Assembly: GCA_963664045.2 (NCBI GenBank) | Contig: CAXXGT010000001.1 | Location: 248,001-312,000 of the forward strand | Source of the DNA: JAPPHA01 sp963664045 | Lineage (GTDB): Bacteria; Pseudomonadota; Alphaproteobacteria; Rhodobacterales; Rhodobacteraceae | Length of the DNA stretch: 64,000 bases | Reading direction: 5' to 3' | Part shown: positions 18,152-27,804 of the stretch, piece after piece | Layout: every line of letters starts with the position of its first letter | Position numbering within the stretch: position 1 is the stretch's first letter | Notes under the pieces: model-generated | Databases searched by the model: none | Told to the model about the DNA's origin: nothing | The model's input: only the letters and a program-made list of their open reading frames with translations | Translations under genes and position numbers: made by a program

Positions 18152-18829
18152 TCAACTCATCAGGCGACCCAGCAATTGCCGCAACAGCGAAGGCGATTCC
18201 GGAGTGCCGCCTGGCGGTTGTCGCGGTTCACCGTGGTTCCCGCGTCCAGGCGGGTCCCCGGCGGCTCGACGAATGCGCGCGCATTCATTCATGAACGCAT
18301 TGTCGTCACCATTGACGATGAAAGGTGCCGACCTTGCCAACGCGTCGAGCAGGGGGTCGAGCCAGGCCGCATCAGAAGTCGTAAAGTTCCCGAGAACGTG
18401 CGACGTCACACGGCCTTTGTGGCCCGGATGACCGATGCCGATTCGGACGCGGCGGAAATCCCTTCCCAAATGGCTGTCGATAGAGCGTAGTCCATTGTGC
18501 CCGGCGGTTCCTCCTCCTGCCTTCACCCGGCATTTTCCCGGAGCCAGGTCGATTTCATCATGAAACACCACGACATTGTACGGTTCGATATGAAAAAACC
18601 TCTGCGCTTCGGAGACGGAACGTCCGGATTCATTCATCATCGTTTCCGGCTTGAGCAGGACGACCCGAACGCCGTCGATCCGGCCATTCGAAACCAGTCC
18701 CTGGAACTTTCTGCTCCAGGCGGGGAAGCCATGTTGCGTCGCGATATGCTCGACGGCCATGTAGCCGACATTGTGTCGATGCCGCTTGTACTTCCGGCCG
18801 GGATTTCCGAGTCCTGCAAAAAGTATCAT
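18152..18829 (-). CDS. pth: Peptidyl-tRNA hydrolase
   Basis: The 225-residue enzyme releases peptides from peptidyl-tRNAs that fall off ribosomes. Catalytic features match the bacterial family: GLGNPG at 6-11, the catalytic His19 in RHNVGY (His20 in E. coli), the KPETMMNESG segment at 60-69, and Asp91 and Asp94 in FHDEIDL, with GGGTAGHNGLRS after that. The C-terminal 30 residues, rich in Gly and Pro, are a family-variable extension. The gene follows rplY on the same strand, a common bacterial pairing, though 295 bases separate them. Confidence 0.95.
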   Translation of the reverse strand: MILFAGLGNPGRKYKRHRHNVGYMAVEHIATQHGFPAWSRKFQGLVSNGRIDGVRVVLLKPETMMNESGRSVSEAQRFFHIEPYNVVVFHDEIDLAPGKCRVKAGGGTAGHNGLRSIDSHLGRDFRRVRIGIGHPGHKGRVTSHVLGNFTTSDAAWLDPLLDALARSAPFIVNGDDNAFMNECARIRRAAGDPPGRGNHGEPRQPPGGTPESPSLLRQLLGRLMS

Positions 18830-19124
18830 TTATTCGGGTTGGCAGACTTGTTGTTGGTCTGGAAGTGACGGTGAACCTGTCACCGGTTGATGGCAGGTCG
18901 AATGGCAGAAGATGCCGGACGGTTCAGCGAACCGGACCGAGTCCTGGACTCGGGAAAGGTCGTTGCGGCGACGCCTTTATCGGAATTTGCCGAAGGCAGC
19001 CAGCAGCGGAACCGAAACCGGTGAGTTCGGCGCAATTCCCCCGGGCAACAGGATCGCGGCGCATCCTGCGCGCGAGAACTGCGAAAGTTCGTTGCGTTGT
19101 GGCGGCGGACTACCTCCGGTCAAT

Positions 19125-19781
19125 TCACTCGGTCTCAGCCTCGGTCTCAGTCTCTTCCTCTTCTTCGGCGATTTCCTCGTCCTCGGGCGTCTCCGAATCA
19201 GTGGATTTCAATCCCGACGGTGCCGATATGTTAGCGATGACGAAGTCCCGGTCCATGATCATCGGCCGGGTTCCTTCCGGGAGCGGGACGCTTGAAATCG
19301 TCACGACATCCCCGATATCCAGACCGGAAATGTCGACTTCGATAGCCGAAGGAATCTTGTTCGCGGTTACCTTCAACTCGATTTCCGGGCGAACGACAGT
19401 GAGCACGCCGCCCCGGCGCAAACCGGTACAATCCTGTTCATTGACGAAGGTCACGGGGATAAACAGATTGACGCGCGATGTGTAGTTGAGGCGCATCAGG
19501 TCTAAATGGATCGGGAGGTCCTTGACGACGTCCCGCTGGACATTGCGGCAGATTACCCGGGAATCCTCGTGTCCTTCCAGTTTCAGTTCAAAGAGCGTCG
19601 AGAGAAAGCGCCCTTTCTTGAGCGTCTTGAACAACTCGTTGAACTTGACGTTTATGGCGACCGGATCCAGCCCACCGCCGTATACGATGCCGGGGACGAA
19701 ACCGTCTCTTCGCGCTTGGCGCGCACCGCCCTTTCCCGTTCTGCCGCGGGGATAGGCGACAAATTGCGGCAGTTCGGCCAT
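19125..19781 (-). CDS. rplY: 50S ribosomal protein L25 (Ctc form)
   Basis: A 218-residue long-form L25 with the N-terminal 5S-rRNA-binding domain (RTGKGGARQARRDGFVPGIV, residues 15-34), a beta-rich C-domain, and an acidic tail of Glu and Thr that is typical of alphaproteobacterial versions. The ATG at 19781 is preferred over the TTG two codons upstream because GGAG lies nine bases before it. A possible promoter is listed upstream. Next on the strand is pth. Confidence 0.95.
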   Translation of the reverse strand: MAELPQFVAYPRGRTGKGGARQARRDGFVPGIVYGGGLDPVAINVKFNELFKTLKKGRFLSTLFELKLEGHEDSRVICRNVQRDVVKDLPIHLDLMRLNYTSRVNLFIPVTFVNEQDCTGLRRGGVLTVVRPEIELKVTANKIPSAIEVDISGLDIGDVVTISSVPLPEGTRPMIMDRDFVIANISAPSGLKSTDSETPEDEEIAEEEEETETEAETE

Positions 19782-19839
19782 TTGCAATCTCCAAAAACCA
19801 ACACGCCGTCCGGAAACGATACCCGACGGATTCCGCCGC

Positions 19840-19868
19840 CCTATAGGAAAGATCTGCCCAATTGAAAA
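19840..19868 (-). promoter_or_regulatory. Likely rplY promoter
   Basis: TTTTCA (19868-19863) and TATAGG (19845-19840) lie 17 bases apart on the minus strand, ending about 58 bases before the rplY start. Confidence 0.5.
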
Positions 19869-19979
19869 GCCGGAATTCAGGCACGATCCGAAAACCGGCC
19901 GATATTGAGGGCGGGCAGCCCGGCTGCAGGAATCGCGAATGATTGACGAGCTGGCCCGGCCCGCGGTGACAACCGGACT

Positions 19980-21161
19980 TCAACTGGCAGAAACGTAAGC
20001 ATTCCCCGTCATGGTCGACGCATGCGGCTCTGCAAGACAGTGCGGGCCAACCTGGTCGATCGAAGTGATCCCGCAAAGCGCCATGGTCGTGTCGAGCTCC
20101 GTATGGATGATCTCGAGTGCACGTGTGACGCCCTGGCCGCCCATGGCTCCGAGCCCATATACGAATGATCGGCCAATGAACGTACCGGATGCACCGAGCG
20201 CACATGCCTTGAGGACGTCCTGGCCTGACCTGATGCCGCTGTCGAAAAGGACCTCGACCTGGTCACCTACAGCCTGGACGATTTCCGGCAACGCGCGGAT
20301 CGAAGACGGCGCACCATCGAGCTGTCTCCCACCGTGATTGGAAACGACAATGCCGTCCGCGCCAGAACGAACCGCCATTTCAGCGTCTTCGGGATCGAGA
20401 ATTCCCTTGACGATCAATGGTCCGCCCCAGCGTTCCTTGATCCAGTCGATATCGGACCAGCTCAGTGACCTGTCCAGCTGTTCTGCCGACCATTGCATGA
20501 GAGACGTCATGTTCTCGACGCCCTTCGCGTGACCGATGATGTTTCCGAACGTACGACGTCGGGTACGGACCAGACCCGTCACCCAGGACGGCTTGGTTGC
20601 AATGTTGATCATGTTTCGCAGGGTCAGCCGCGGCGGTGCAGTCATCCCGTTTCGAATGTCATGGTGGCGGTGACCGATAATCGAAAGATCCATGGTCAGC
20701 AGCAGCGCCGAGCAACCGGCGGAGCGTGCACGGTCGATCAGACGGCCGACGAATTCCCGGTCTTTCATCACATAGAGTTGAAACCAGAAAGGCTCGCTGG
20801 TGTTTTCGGCGACATCCTCGATCGAACATATGGACATGGTCGAGAGTGTATAAGGGACGCCGAACGTCTCGGCCGCCCGTGCCGCGAGAATCTCGCCGTC
20901 TGCGTGCTGCATGCCGAGCAGGCCGACAGGGGCGAGAGCAACCGGCATGGACACGTCTCGTCCGGCCATCTTCGCGGCCGTGGAGCGGTCCGAAATGTCG
21001 ACTCCGACGCGCTGCCGAAAGCGAATTTTCGCGAAATCGTCCGTATTTTCCCTGAATGTCTGCTCGGTCCACGACCCGCTCTCGGTGTAGTCAAAAAACA
21101 TTTTCGGCACGCGTCGCCGGTAGAGGTCCTTCAGGTCGTCGATGCATACGATTACCGACAT
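19980..21161 (-). CDS. FMN-dependent alpha-hydroxy-acid dehydrogenase (L-lactate dehydrogenase, LldD type)
   Basis: The 393-residue TIM-barrel flavoprotein oxidises L-lactate or a similar 2-hydroxy acid to the keto acid, passing electrons to the respiratory chain when membrane-associated. Residues of the active site are in place: Lys252 in VKGIL, His276 and Arg279 in SNHGGRQLDG, and the FMN phosphate region FDSGIRSGQDV further on. The N-terminus (DLYRRRVPKMFFDYTESGS) is family-typical. It follows trpA by 50 bases on the same strand, without an obvious metabolic link. Substrate could also be glycolate or mandelate. Confidence 0.9.
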   Translation of the reverse strand: MSVIVCIDDLKDLYRRRVPKMFFDYTESGSWTEQTFRENTDDFAKIRFRQRVGVDISDRSTAAKMAGRDVSMPVALAPVGLLGMQHADGEILAARAAETFGVPYTLSTMSICSIEDVAENTSEPFWFQLYVMKDREFVGRLIDRARSAGCSALLLTMDLSIIGHRHHDIRNGMTAPPRLTLRNMINIATKPSWVTGLVRTRRRTFGNIIGHAKGVENMTSLMQWSAEQLDRSLSWSDIDWIKERWGGPLIVKGILDPEDAEMAVRSGADGIVVSNHGGRQLDGAPSSIRALPEIVQAVGDQVEVLFDSGIRSGQDVLKACALGASGTFIGRSFVYGLGAMGGQGVTRALEIIHTELDTTMALCGITSIDQVGPHCLAEPHASTMTGNAYVSAS

Positions 21162-21211
21162 GGAATCCCCGCTCTCTCAGAAAAGGCTGTCCTGGCGGCC
21201 GCGTTCGGTAC

Positions 21212-22012
21212 TCATGTCTGTCGGGCATTGTGCACGCCAAGTGCGAGGTCACCGATGAAACCGAGTACTTCATCGGGTCTGGCGCCCGCCGCTATGCGTT
21301 GCACGATTGCCGTACCGACCACCGCGCCGTCGGCGATACGCGCCACGTCTGCCGCCGCTTCCGGCGTTCGAATGCCGAATCCGACGCAGACCGGCAGTTC
21401 GCAGACATCCCTGATACGGGCGACTTCAGGCGCAATGAAACCCGCATCTGCGGCGCCTGCCCCGGTTATGCCGGTTATCGAGACATAGTAGATGAATCCG
21501 GAAGTGTTCTGGCGCACTTTCTGGAGCCGGACCGCGTCAGTCGTCGGTGTGGCAAGGCGAATGAATTCGATGCCGCGATTCAGCGCGGGAACACACAACT
21601 CGTCGTCTTCTTCGGGCGGCAGGTCTACGATGATCAGCCCGTCGACGCCCGAGTTGACCGCGTCCTCGAGAAAGGCGTCGACGCCATACGACAGGACGGG
21701 ATTGAAATACCCCATCAGGACCAGCGGCGTTTCATTGTCCGACGCCCGGAATTCGGACGCCATCCGGAGCGTTCGTGACAGTGTCATTCCCGAACCGAGC
21801 GCCCGCTGGCCCGCAAGCTGGATCGTCGGGCCGTCCGCCATCGGATCGGTGAACGGAAAGCCAAGTTCGATCACGTCAACGCCGACGCCGGGCAGGCCGC
21901 GAAGGATCTCGAGTGTCGTGTCGTAATCGGGGTCTCCGGCCATGATGTACGGAATGAACGCCGAAGTCCCTTCAGCCTGGAGCCTCGAAAACCTGTCCTG
22001 AATCCGTGACAT
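21212..22012 (-). CDS. trpA: Tryptophan synthase alpha subunit
   Basis: The 266-residue subunit cleaves indole-3-glycerol phosphate to indole and glyceraldehyde-3-phosphate. Numbered from the ATG at 22012, the catalytic residues are exactly Glu49 (VIELGFPF) and Asp60 (DPMADGP), as in the E. coli enzyme. The phosphate-binding GFGIRTPEAA motif is near residue 213. Unusually, trpB is not adjacent: upstream lies the divergent ychF, and downstream the lactate dehydrogenase gene. The beta subunit must be encoded elsewhere. Confidence 0.95.
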   Translation of the reverse strand: MSRIQDRFSRLQAEGTSAFIPYIMAGDPDYDTTLEILRGLPGVGVDVIELGFPFTDPMADGPTIQLAGQRALGSGMTLSRTLRMASEFRASDNETPLVLMGYFNPVLSYGVDAFLEDAVNSGVDGLIIVDLPPEEDDELCVPALNRGIEFIRLATPTTDAVRLQKVRQNTSGFIYYVSITGITGAGAADAGFIAPEVARIRDVCELPVCVGFGIRTPEAAADVARIADGAVVGTAIVQRIAAGARPDEVLGFIGDLALGVHNARQT

Positions 22013-22232
22013 CTCTGTGCTCTCCGTTACATCGATCACAAGTGCGTTTGGCGTTCCGGAAGCGCAACGCCGAAAATCAGGATCCGGATTCCGCATGTCG
22101 ACGGATCAGGACAACGACCGGAACCGGCTTTTCCGTGCCCTTGCCGCTGCGTGTTGTCAAGGGTAGATGGCTCAACCCTGCACGCCTTATGGGAAGGTGC
22201 ATGCCAGCACGTTCGCCGCGGGAGGCCGCTCA

Positions 22233-23330
22233 ATGGGATTTCGTTCCGGCATCGTCGGGCTCCCGAATGTCGGGAAATCAACCTTGTTCAATGCGCTGAC
22301 GCGTTCGGCCGCTGCACAGGTGGCCAACTTCCCGTTCTGTACCATAAATCCCAATGTCGGGGAGGTTCCGGTTCCGGACCCGAGACTCGAAAAAATCTTC
22401 CAGATCAGCGGTTCGGCGCAGGCGGTTCAGGCTAAAACGACCTTTGTCGACATCGCGGGACTGGTTCGAGGCGCCTCGCGTGGCGAAGGCCTGGGGAACA
22501 GGTTCCTTGCCAGCATCCGGGAAATGGATGCAATCATCATGGTCCTTCGATGTTTTGATGACGGGCGGGTCACCCATGTGGAAGGACATGTCGATCCGCT
22601 CGGCGATGCAGAAATCGTCGAGACGGAACTGTTGCTGGCCGACATTCAGTCGATCGAACGGCGTCGACGGGCGATGGACAAGAAAATCAAGGGAGGGGAC
22701 CCGGACGCTCGCGCCCTCGAGTCATTGATGGAACGGGCAACCGAAGCAATGGAATCCGGCCATCCCGCCCGAGAGGTCGAGGTCATGGCACAGGAGGTCG
22801 ATCATTGGCAATCGCTTCATCTGCTCACGTCGAAACCGGTCCTGTATGTATGCAATGTGAGCGAAGATGACATCGTTGAAAGCGGCAGCCATTTCGAAGC
22901 CGTTTCAAGAATGGCCGATGCAAAGAACGCCAGCTGCATCGCGATTTCCGCGTCGATCGAAGAGGAGATCAGCCGACTGGACCCCGAGGATGCCGACACC
23001 TTCATTCACGATCTCGGCCTCGAGGAACCCGGTCTCGATCGCCTCGTTCGGGCCGGTTACCGTCTCCTCGATCTTGAAACGTTCTTTACAACCGGCCAGA
23101 AAATGACAAGGGCGTGGACATTCACCAGCGGGCAGCCGGCAGTCGAGGCAGTGAATGTCATTCACAGCGACTTCAGCCGAGGATTCATTCGCGTCGAGGT
23201 CATTTCATATGGTGACTACGTTGAATTCGGTGGCGAACAGGGAGCACGCGAGGAAGGGAAGGTCCGAACCGAAGGCCGCAATTACCGCGTGGTCGACGGA
23301 GATGTTCTGCACGTTCTCTTCAACATGTAA
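22233..23330 (+). CDS. ychF: Redox-responsive ATPase YchF (OLA1 family)
   Basis: A 365-residue Obg-family P-loop protein with Walker A GLPNVGKS at 9-16 and switch region VDIAGLVRGASRGEG. The G4 position reads NVSE near 208-211 instead of NKxD, the change that makes YchF bind ATP rather than GTP. A C-terminal TGS domain occupies the last 85 or so residues. It associates with ribosomes and affects stress responses. The ATG at 22233 has GGGAGG about ten bases upstream; the frame is open 22 codons further up. Confidence 0.95.
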   Translation: MGFRSGIVGLPNVGKSTLFNALTRSAAAQVANFPFCTINPNVGEVPVPDPRLEKIFQISGSAQAVQAKTTFVDIAGLVRGASRGEGLGNRFLASIREMDAIIMVLRCFDDGRVTHVEGHVDPLGDAEIVETELLLADIQSIERRRRAMDKKIKGGDPDARALESLMERATEAMESGHPAREVEVMAQEVDHWQSLHLLTSKPVLYVCNVSEDDIVESGSHFEAVSRMADAKNASCIAISASIEEEISRLDPEDADTFIHDLGLEEPGLDRLVRAGYRLLDLETFFTTGQKMTRAWTFTSGQPAVEAVNVIHSDFSRGFIRVEVISYGDYVEFGGEQGAREEGKVRTEGRNYRVVDGDVLHVLFNM

Positions 23331-23386
23331 GGCAAGCCAGGTGTATCACGCGTCCGGGTGGCGCGCCGACCTGACAAGTGGTTCGC

Positions 23387-24037
23387 TCAGCGAAGACTCG
23401 AGGCGATTCGTGCCAGCCTGGTGATCTCCGCCCAATCACCGTCTTCCACGGCCGACGCAGGCGCGACCCACGATCCACCCACACAGATGACATTGGAAAT
23501 GCCGAGATAGTCGGCCGTATTGTGCTCTGTCAGTCCCCCGGTAGGACAAAAGCTCATGTCCGGAAACGGAGCGAGAAACGAGCGCAGCATGGCTCTACCT
23601 CCCGCCGCCTCTGCCGGAAAAAACTTGACGATGTCTATTCCGTGATCACGTGCCGACATGATCTCGGTTGCCGTTGAGACACCGGGCAGAAGCGGGAGAC
23701 CTGTCCGCCGGCATTCATGCAGAATTGCCGGTGAGAAACCGGGAGAAACCCCGAAGACCGCTCCTGCACCCACGACGTCGTGCACCTGGCCGACCGAAAC
23801 GATTGTTCCCGCACCGACGATCGCATTCTTGACCCCCGACATGGCACGGATCGCATCGAGTGCTTCGGAAGACCTCAGCGTGATCTCGAGTACGCGCACG
23901 CCGCCGGCCACCAGGGATTCTGCCAACGCCCGCGCCGTCCTGACGTTGCGCACGGTCAGGACGGCAATGACGGGGCATTGCCGGCAAATCTCATCCAGGG
24001 ACCGGAGTCGGGAGTCCGAAGGCTTCGCGGTGGCCAT
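23387..24037 (-). CDS. eda: 2-dehydro-3-deoxy-phosphogluconate (KDPG) aldolase
   Basis: The 216-residue class I aldolase splits KDPG into pyruvate and glyceraldehyde-3-phosphate, the last step of the Entner-Doudoroff pathway. Glu51 in LEITLR and the Schiff-base Lys138 in IVKFFPAE are both present, as is the GAGTI motif near 75-79. It starts three bases after the edd stop, so the two form a coupled operon on the minus strand. Confidence 0.95.
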   Translation of the reverse strand: MATAKPSDSRLRSLDEICRQCPVIAVLTVRNVRTARALAESLVAGGVRVLEITLRSSEALDAIRAMSGVKNAIVGAGTIVSVGQVHDVVGAGAVFGVSPGFSPAILHECRRTGLPLLPGVSTATEIMSARDHGIDIVKFFPAEAAGGRAMLRSFLAPFPDMSFCPTGGLTEHNTADYLGISNVICVGGSWVAPASAVEDGDWAEITRLARIASSLR

Positions 24038-24040
24038 GCC

Positions 24041-25858
24041 TCAGATGACTCCTGCGCCGTCACTGGCTGGCCGCGCGTTCTGGCGGAACAGTTGAAACAG
24101 GGATCGACCGCTTCCCCGATGGTCGTATTCGGGCGGACGTGCGGGTTTGAGGCTTGACAACCGTTCCCGCGTGGCCGGATCGCCGAACTCGATCCTGCCT
24201 TCCCCGGCGTTGACACAAAGAATGTCACCATCGCTGATCCTGGCAATCGGTCCGCCGACGAACGCCTCGGGCGTGACATGGATGGCGGCCGGCACCTTTC
24301 CGGAAGCTCCTGACATCCTGCCGTCGGTCACCAGGGCGACACGGAATCCCCTGGATTGCAGGGATGCCAGCATGGGCGTCAAACCGTGCAATTCGGGCAT
24401 TCCATTGGATTTCGGACCCTGGAAACGGACGACGACGATCACGTCCTTGTCGAGTTCGCCTTGCCGGAACGCCTTCCTGACGCCTTCCTGGTCGTGAAAC
24501 ACGCGGGCCGGAGCCGTAATGCTGAGGCGATCTTCCGGAATCGCAGACACTTTCATGACCGCCGATCCCAGGGAGCCGGAAAGGCATTTGAGCCCGCCTG
24601 ACCGGATGAACGGATTCCGCATCGGCCTGAGCACGTCGAGACTCAGGCTTTCGCTCGCCCGGTCCCGCCATGCCAGCTTGCCTTCAATCAATGCCGGTTC
24701 ACGCGTGTAGGTTTCGAGACCCGACCCGGCGACGGTTCGGGTATCGGGATGCAGAAGACCCGCATCGAGGAGTTCGCCGATGACGAAACCAAGGCCGCCG
24801 GCCGCATGAAAATGGTTAATGTCCAGGAGCCCGTTTGGATACATGCGGCAAAGCATTGGGGTGACCGATGAAATCTCGGAAAAATCGTCCATCTCGAGCA
24901 CGATCCCCGCCGCCCGTCCGACAGCCACGAGATGTATGAGGAGGTTGGTCGATCCACCGGTGGAATTCAGTCCGACGATTCCGTTGACAAACGCCTTTTC
25001 GTCGAGAACGTCGCAGATTGGCGTATGGTTCCCGTCTTTACGCGAAATCTCCAGCGCCCGCCGTGAACTCGCTTCGGTAAGGGCGCGACGCAGTGACCCG
25101 CCCGGATTGACGAAACTGCTTCCCGGGAGGTGGAGCCCCATGAACTCCATCAACATCTGGTTGGTGTTCGCCGTACCATAGAAGGTGCAGGTTCCCGGGC
25201 CGTGATAAGATGCCATTTCGGCGCTGAGGAGTTTTTCCCGGCCACACTTTCCGGCCGCATATTCTTCCCTGATTTTTGCCTTCCTGTCGTTTGGCATGCC
25301 GGAAGGCATGGGCCCCGCGGGAATGAACATCGTGGGCAAATGGCCGAACGTCGCTGCCGCGATCAGCATGCCCGGGACGATCTTGTCGCAGATTCCGAGA
25401 AAGATCGCACCGTCGAATACACTGTGCGAAAGGCCGATTGCGGAGGCAAGCGCGATGACGTCGCGTGAGAACAGCGAGAGCTCCATTCCCGGCTGACCCT
25501 GGGTGACTCCGTCGCACATTGCGGGTACGCCGGCCGCAACCTGGGCGGTTCCCCCCGCTTGACGAACCGCGGATCGAATGATCTCGGGATAGTTTTCGTA
25601 AGGTTTGTGCGCCGACAACATGTCGTTGTAGGCAGTTATGATCGCGAGGTTTCCGGACGTGCCCCCGGTCTGCGCGTTCTTGTCCTCTCCGGGGCTGGAT
25701 GCAAACGCGTGGGCGATGTTTCCACAGGCGAGATGGGGCAGGCGGGGTCCCGCTTCCCGGGCTTCCCTGACGCCGTCGAGATAGGCGGCCCTGGGTTTCC
25801 GGCTGCGTTCGGCGATCCGCCGCGTAACGCGCGCTATGGTGTCGTGGATTTCGGTCAC
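24041..25858 (-). CDS. edd: Phosphogluconate dehydratase
   Basis: The 605-residue IlvD/Edd-family enzyme dehydrates 6-phosphogluconate to KDPG. It contains the Fe-S cysteine segments LACGNIAHAF, MCDGVTQGQPGM and GICDKIVPGM, and the LNSTGGSTN motif. I use the GTG at 25858, preceded by GGGAAAGAAC, because the protein then aligns with the E. coli start; another GTG at 25891 would add 11 residues. With eda three bases downstream it forms the Entner-Doudoroff pair. Glucose-6-phosphate dehydrogenase and lactonase genes are not in the window. Confidence 0.94.
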   Translation of the reverse strand: MTEIHDTIARVTRRIAERSRKPRAAYLDGVREAREAGPRLPHLACGNIAHAFASSPGEDKNAQTGGTSGNLAIITAYNDMLSAHKPYENYPEIIRSAVRQAGGTAQVAAGVPAMCDGVTQGQPGMELSLFSRDVIALASAIGLSHSVFDGAIFLGICDKIVPGMLIAAATFGHLPTMFIPAGPMPSGMPNDRKAKIREEYAAGKCGREKLLSAEMASYHGPGTCTFYGTANTNQMLMEFMGLHLPGSSFVNPGGSLRRALTEASSRRALEISRKDGNHTPICDVLDEKAFVNGIVGLNSTGGSTNLLIHLVAVGRAAGIVLEMDDFSEISSVTPMLCRMYPNGLLDINHFHAAGGLGFVIGELLDAGLLHPDTRTVAGSGLETYTREPALIEGKLAWRDRASESLSLDVLRPMRNPFIRSGGLKCLSGSLGSAVMKVSAIPEDRLSITAPARVFHDQEGVRKAFRQGELDKDVIVVVRFQGPKSNGMPELHGLTPMLASLQSRGFRVALVTDGRMSGASGKVPAAIHVTPEAFVGGPIARISDGDILCVNAGEGRIEFGDPATRERLSSLKPARPPEYDHRGSGRSLFQLFRQNARPASDGAGVI

Positions 25859-26163
25859 GTTCTTTCCCGAACCTGAAAAAGCGCCTTCCACTATCGACTA
25901 CATGCGTCTCCGGCAACCTCAGTTTGTGCTGGCCGGCGCCGTACCCGTGCAGTCGCCGCGGCCGGAATTCCGTGAAAGCGGTTGTCGAGGCCGGCGAATT
26001 CCGATGCGCGCGAATGGCAAACGCTCGCGGGCGAAATTGAATTCAGTCCCTGAATTAGTGAGACGCGATCAGTTTGCCGGCCGATCGGCAGGCCTTCGAC
26101 TTGCCATCGGGGAACACGGTCCCGCAAGGCGGCGCGCAAACGCGCGCAAACGATTATCGTCGT
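25859..26163. other. Intergenic stretch upstream of edd
   Basis: About 305 bases holding the presumed edd promoter. A small perfect hairpin ATTCAG-TCC-CTGAAT at 26041-26055 is the only structure noticed. Confidence 0.4.
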
Positions 26164-26877
26164 TCATGTTCGCCCGTGTCGGAGGCCGAACAGGATTTCC
26201 TGAGCCTTTCTATCCGTCCGGTCGCGCGATCGAAACTCGCTTCCGACCTGTTTTCCCCGCTCGAGTGCAGGCCGGGCCGCGCAACGGTCGAGCCACGCTG
26301 AAAAGTCAGGCAAGCCGGAGATGTCCTGTTCCTGCCCTTCCCAAAGGCATGCCCATGGCCAGATGGCCATGTCCGCGATGGAGAATTCACCGCAAACGAA
26401 ATCCCGACCCCGGAGACGTTGATCCAGGACTCGATACAGACGACCTGTTTCCGCACGATACCGGTCTTTCGCGTAGGGGATGTCCTGGGGGGGATCCAGA
26501 TCGGGTGCATATCGAATGAAGTGGTGTGCCTGGCCGGCCATGGGGCCAACCCCGCCCATCTGCCACATCAGCCATTGTTCGATATCTATGCGGTCCCGTT
26601 GGGAATTGCCGTAAAACATGCCGGTCTTGCGGGCGAGATACATGAGGATCGCGCCCGATTCGAATATCGAAACAGGTTGCCCGCCCGGTCCGTCGGGATC
26701 GACGATTGCCGGCATTCGATTGTTGGGCGCAATTTTCAGGAACTCCGGGTCGAACTGGTCTCCTGCCCCGATGTCCACGTACTTGACCGTGTAAGGGAGC
26801 CCCATCTCTTCAAGTGCAATCGAGATCTTCCAGCCATTTGGCGTGGGCCAGTAATGAAGCGCTATCGGATCAGCCAT
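26164..26877 (-). CDS. Glutathione S-transferase (nu-class, YfcG/YghU-like)
   Basis: A 237-residue GST with the thioredoxin-like N-domain (residues 1 to about 85) and the all-helical C-domain. The start HYWPTPNGWKISIALEEMGL, the loop NNRMPAIVD and the ESGAILMYLA motif (Ser/Glu contacting glutathione) are typical of the Ure2p/YfcG group, which often acts as a disulfide-bond reductase. The Thr-Pro-Asn at the N-terminus takes the place of the catalytic Ser or Tyr of other classes. It is monocistronic; substrate unknown. Confidence 0.9.
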   Translation of the reverse strand: MADPIALHYWPTPNGWKISIALEEMGLPYTVKYVDIGAGDQFDPEFLKIAPNNRMPAIVDPDGPGGQPVSIFESGAILMYLARKTGMFYGNSQRDRIDIEQWLMWQMGGVGPMAGQAHHFIRYAPDLDPPQDIPYAKDRYRAETGRLYRVLDQRLRGRDFVCGEFSIADMAIWPWACLWEGQEQDISGLPDFSAWLDRCAARPALERGKQVGSEFRSRDRTDRKAQEILFGLRHGRT

Positions 26878-27000
26878 GGTCTCTCGCCGGTTTTCCGTTC
26901 GACATCGATTCCGGTTCGGGCAAATTCGTTTGCCGGCGGATTATCCGTGACAACCGCGACGCGGCCGGCAGCAAGGACAGGCAAGCAGGCGCCTCCGAAC

Positions 27001-27804
27001 TCATTGGGACACCCAGCCTCCGTCCATGGGAATGGTGGCGCCTGTGATGTTGTGTGCAACCGGAGAACACAGCCAAAGAGCAAGTTCACCGATCTCCGCC
27101 GTGGTCGCCGTGCGGCGGGACGGTTGTTTTTCTGCCAATAGATCGGCAATTGCCTGCGAACGGTCGACGCCAAGCTCGTTGGCCCGCGCCGTAATTTGTG
27201 GCTCGACAAGCGCCGTTTCCGTCCAGCCGGGACAAATGCAATTGACGGTAACGCCGCCGGATTCCCGATTGCCGGCCGCCGCGTATTCAAGTGCCGCGAC
27301 CTTGCTCAAGCCGACCAGGCCAAACTTTGCCGCCGTGTAGGGCGCCTTGTTGATCGATGCGACCAAACCGTGAACCGACGCGATATTGACGACACGGCCG
27401 TAACCGCGCTCGGCCATGGCCGGCATCGCGGCCTTCATCGTGTGAAATGCCGCCGACAGATTGACGGCGATAATTTCGTCCCACTTGTTTCCCGGCATGG
27501 TCGACAATGACCCCGTCGATTGAACCCCCGCATTGTTGACCAGCACATCGATGGAACTCCAATCGAGAACCCTCGTCATCAAGTTACCGATCTCGTCGGG
27601 GTTCCGGAGGTCCGCTGCAAAGAAATCGACGTCGACCGCGCCGGCCTTGTCAAGTTCCTGGCGCGCATTCCCGATCGCCTGTTCTCCCGGCAATCCATGC
27701 AACGCAATTCGTGATCCCGCCGCGCCAAGCGCCTTGGCTATCCCGAGGCCAATTCCCGTGCACCCCCCGGTGATCAGTGCTGTCCGTCCGCGCAAGTCCG
27801 TCAT
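27001..27804 (-). CDS. bdhA: 3-hydroxybutyrate dehydrogenase (SDR family)
   Basis: The 267-residue short-chain dehydrogenase interconverts D-3-hydroxybutyrate and acetoacetate with NAD, a step in use of poly-hydroxybutyrate. It has the cofactor loop TGGCTGIG (12-19), the NNAG motif at 90-93, and catalytic Ser143, Tyr156 and Lys160. The C-terminal region LLAEKQPSRR and MDGGWVSQ are the features that separate this group from acetoacetyl-CoA reductases. The ATG at 27804 is preferred to one eight codons upstream. It is divergent from metZ. Confidence 0.92.
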   Translation of the reverse strand: MTDLRGRTALITGGCTGIGLGIAKALGAAGSRIALHGLPGEQAIGNARQELDKAGAVDVDFFAADLRNPDEIGNLMTRVLDWSSIDVLVNNAGVQSTGSLSTMPGNKWDEIIAVNLSAAFHTMKAAMPAMAERGYGRVVNIASVHGLVASINKAPYTAAKFGLVGLSKVAALEYAAAGNRESGGVTVNCICPGWTETALVEPQITARANELGVDRSQAIADLLAEKQPSRRTATTAEIGELALWLCSPVAHNITGATIPMDGGWVSQ

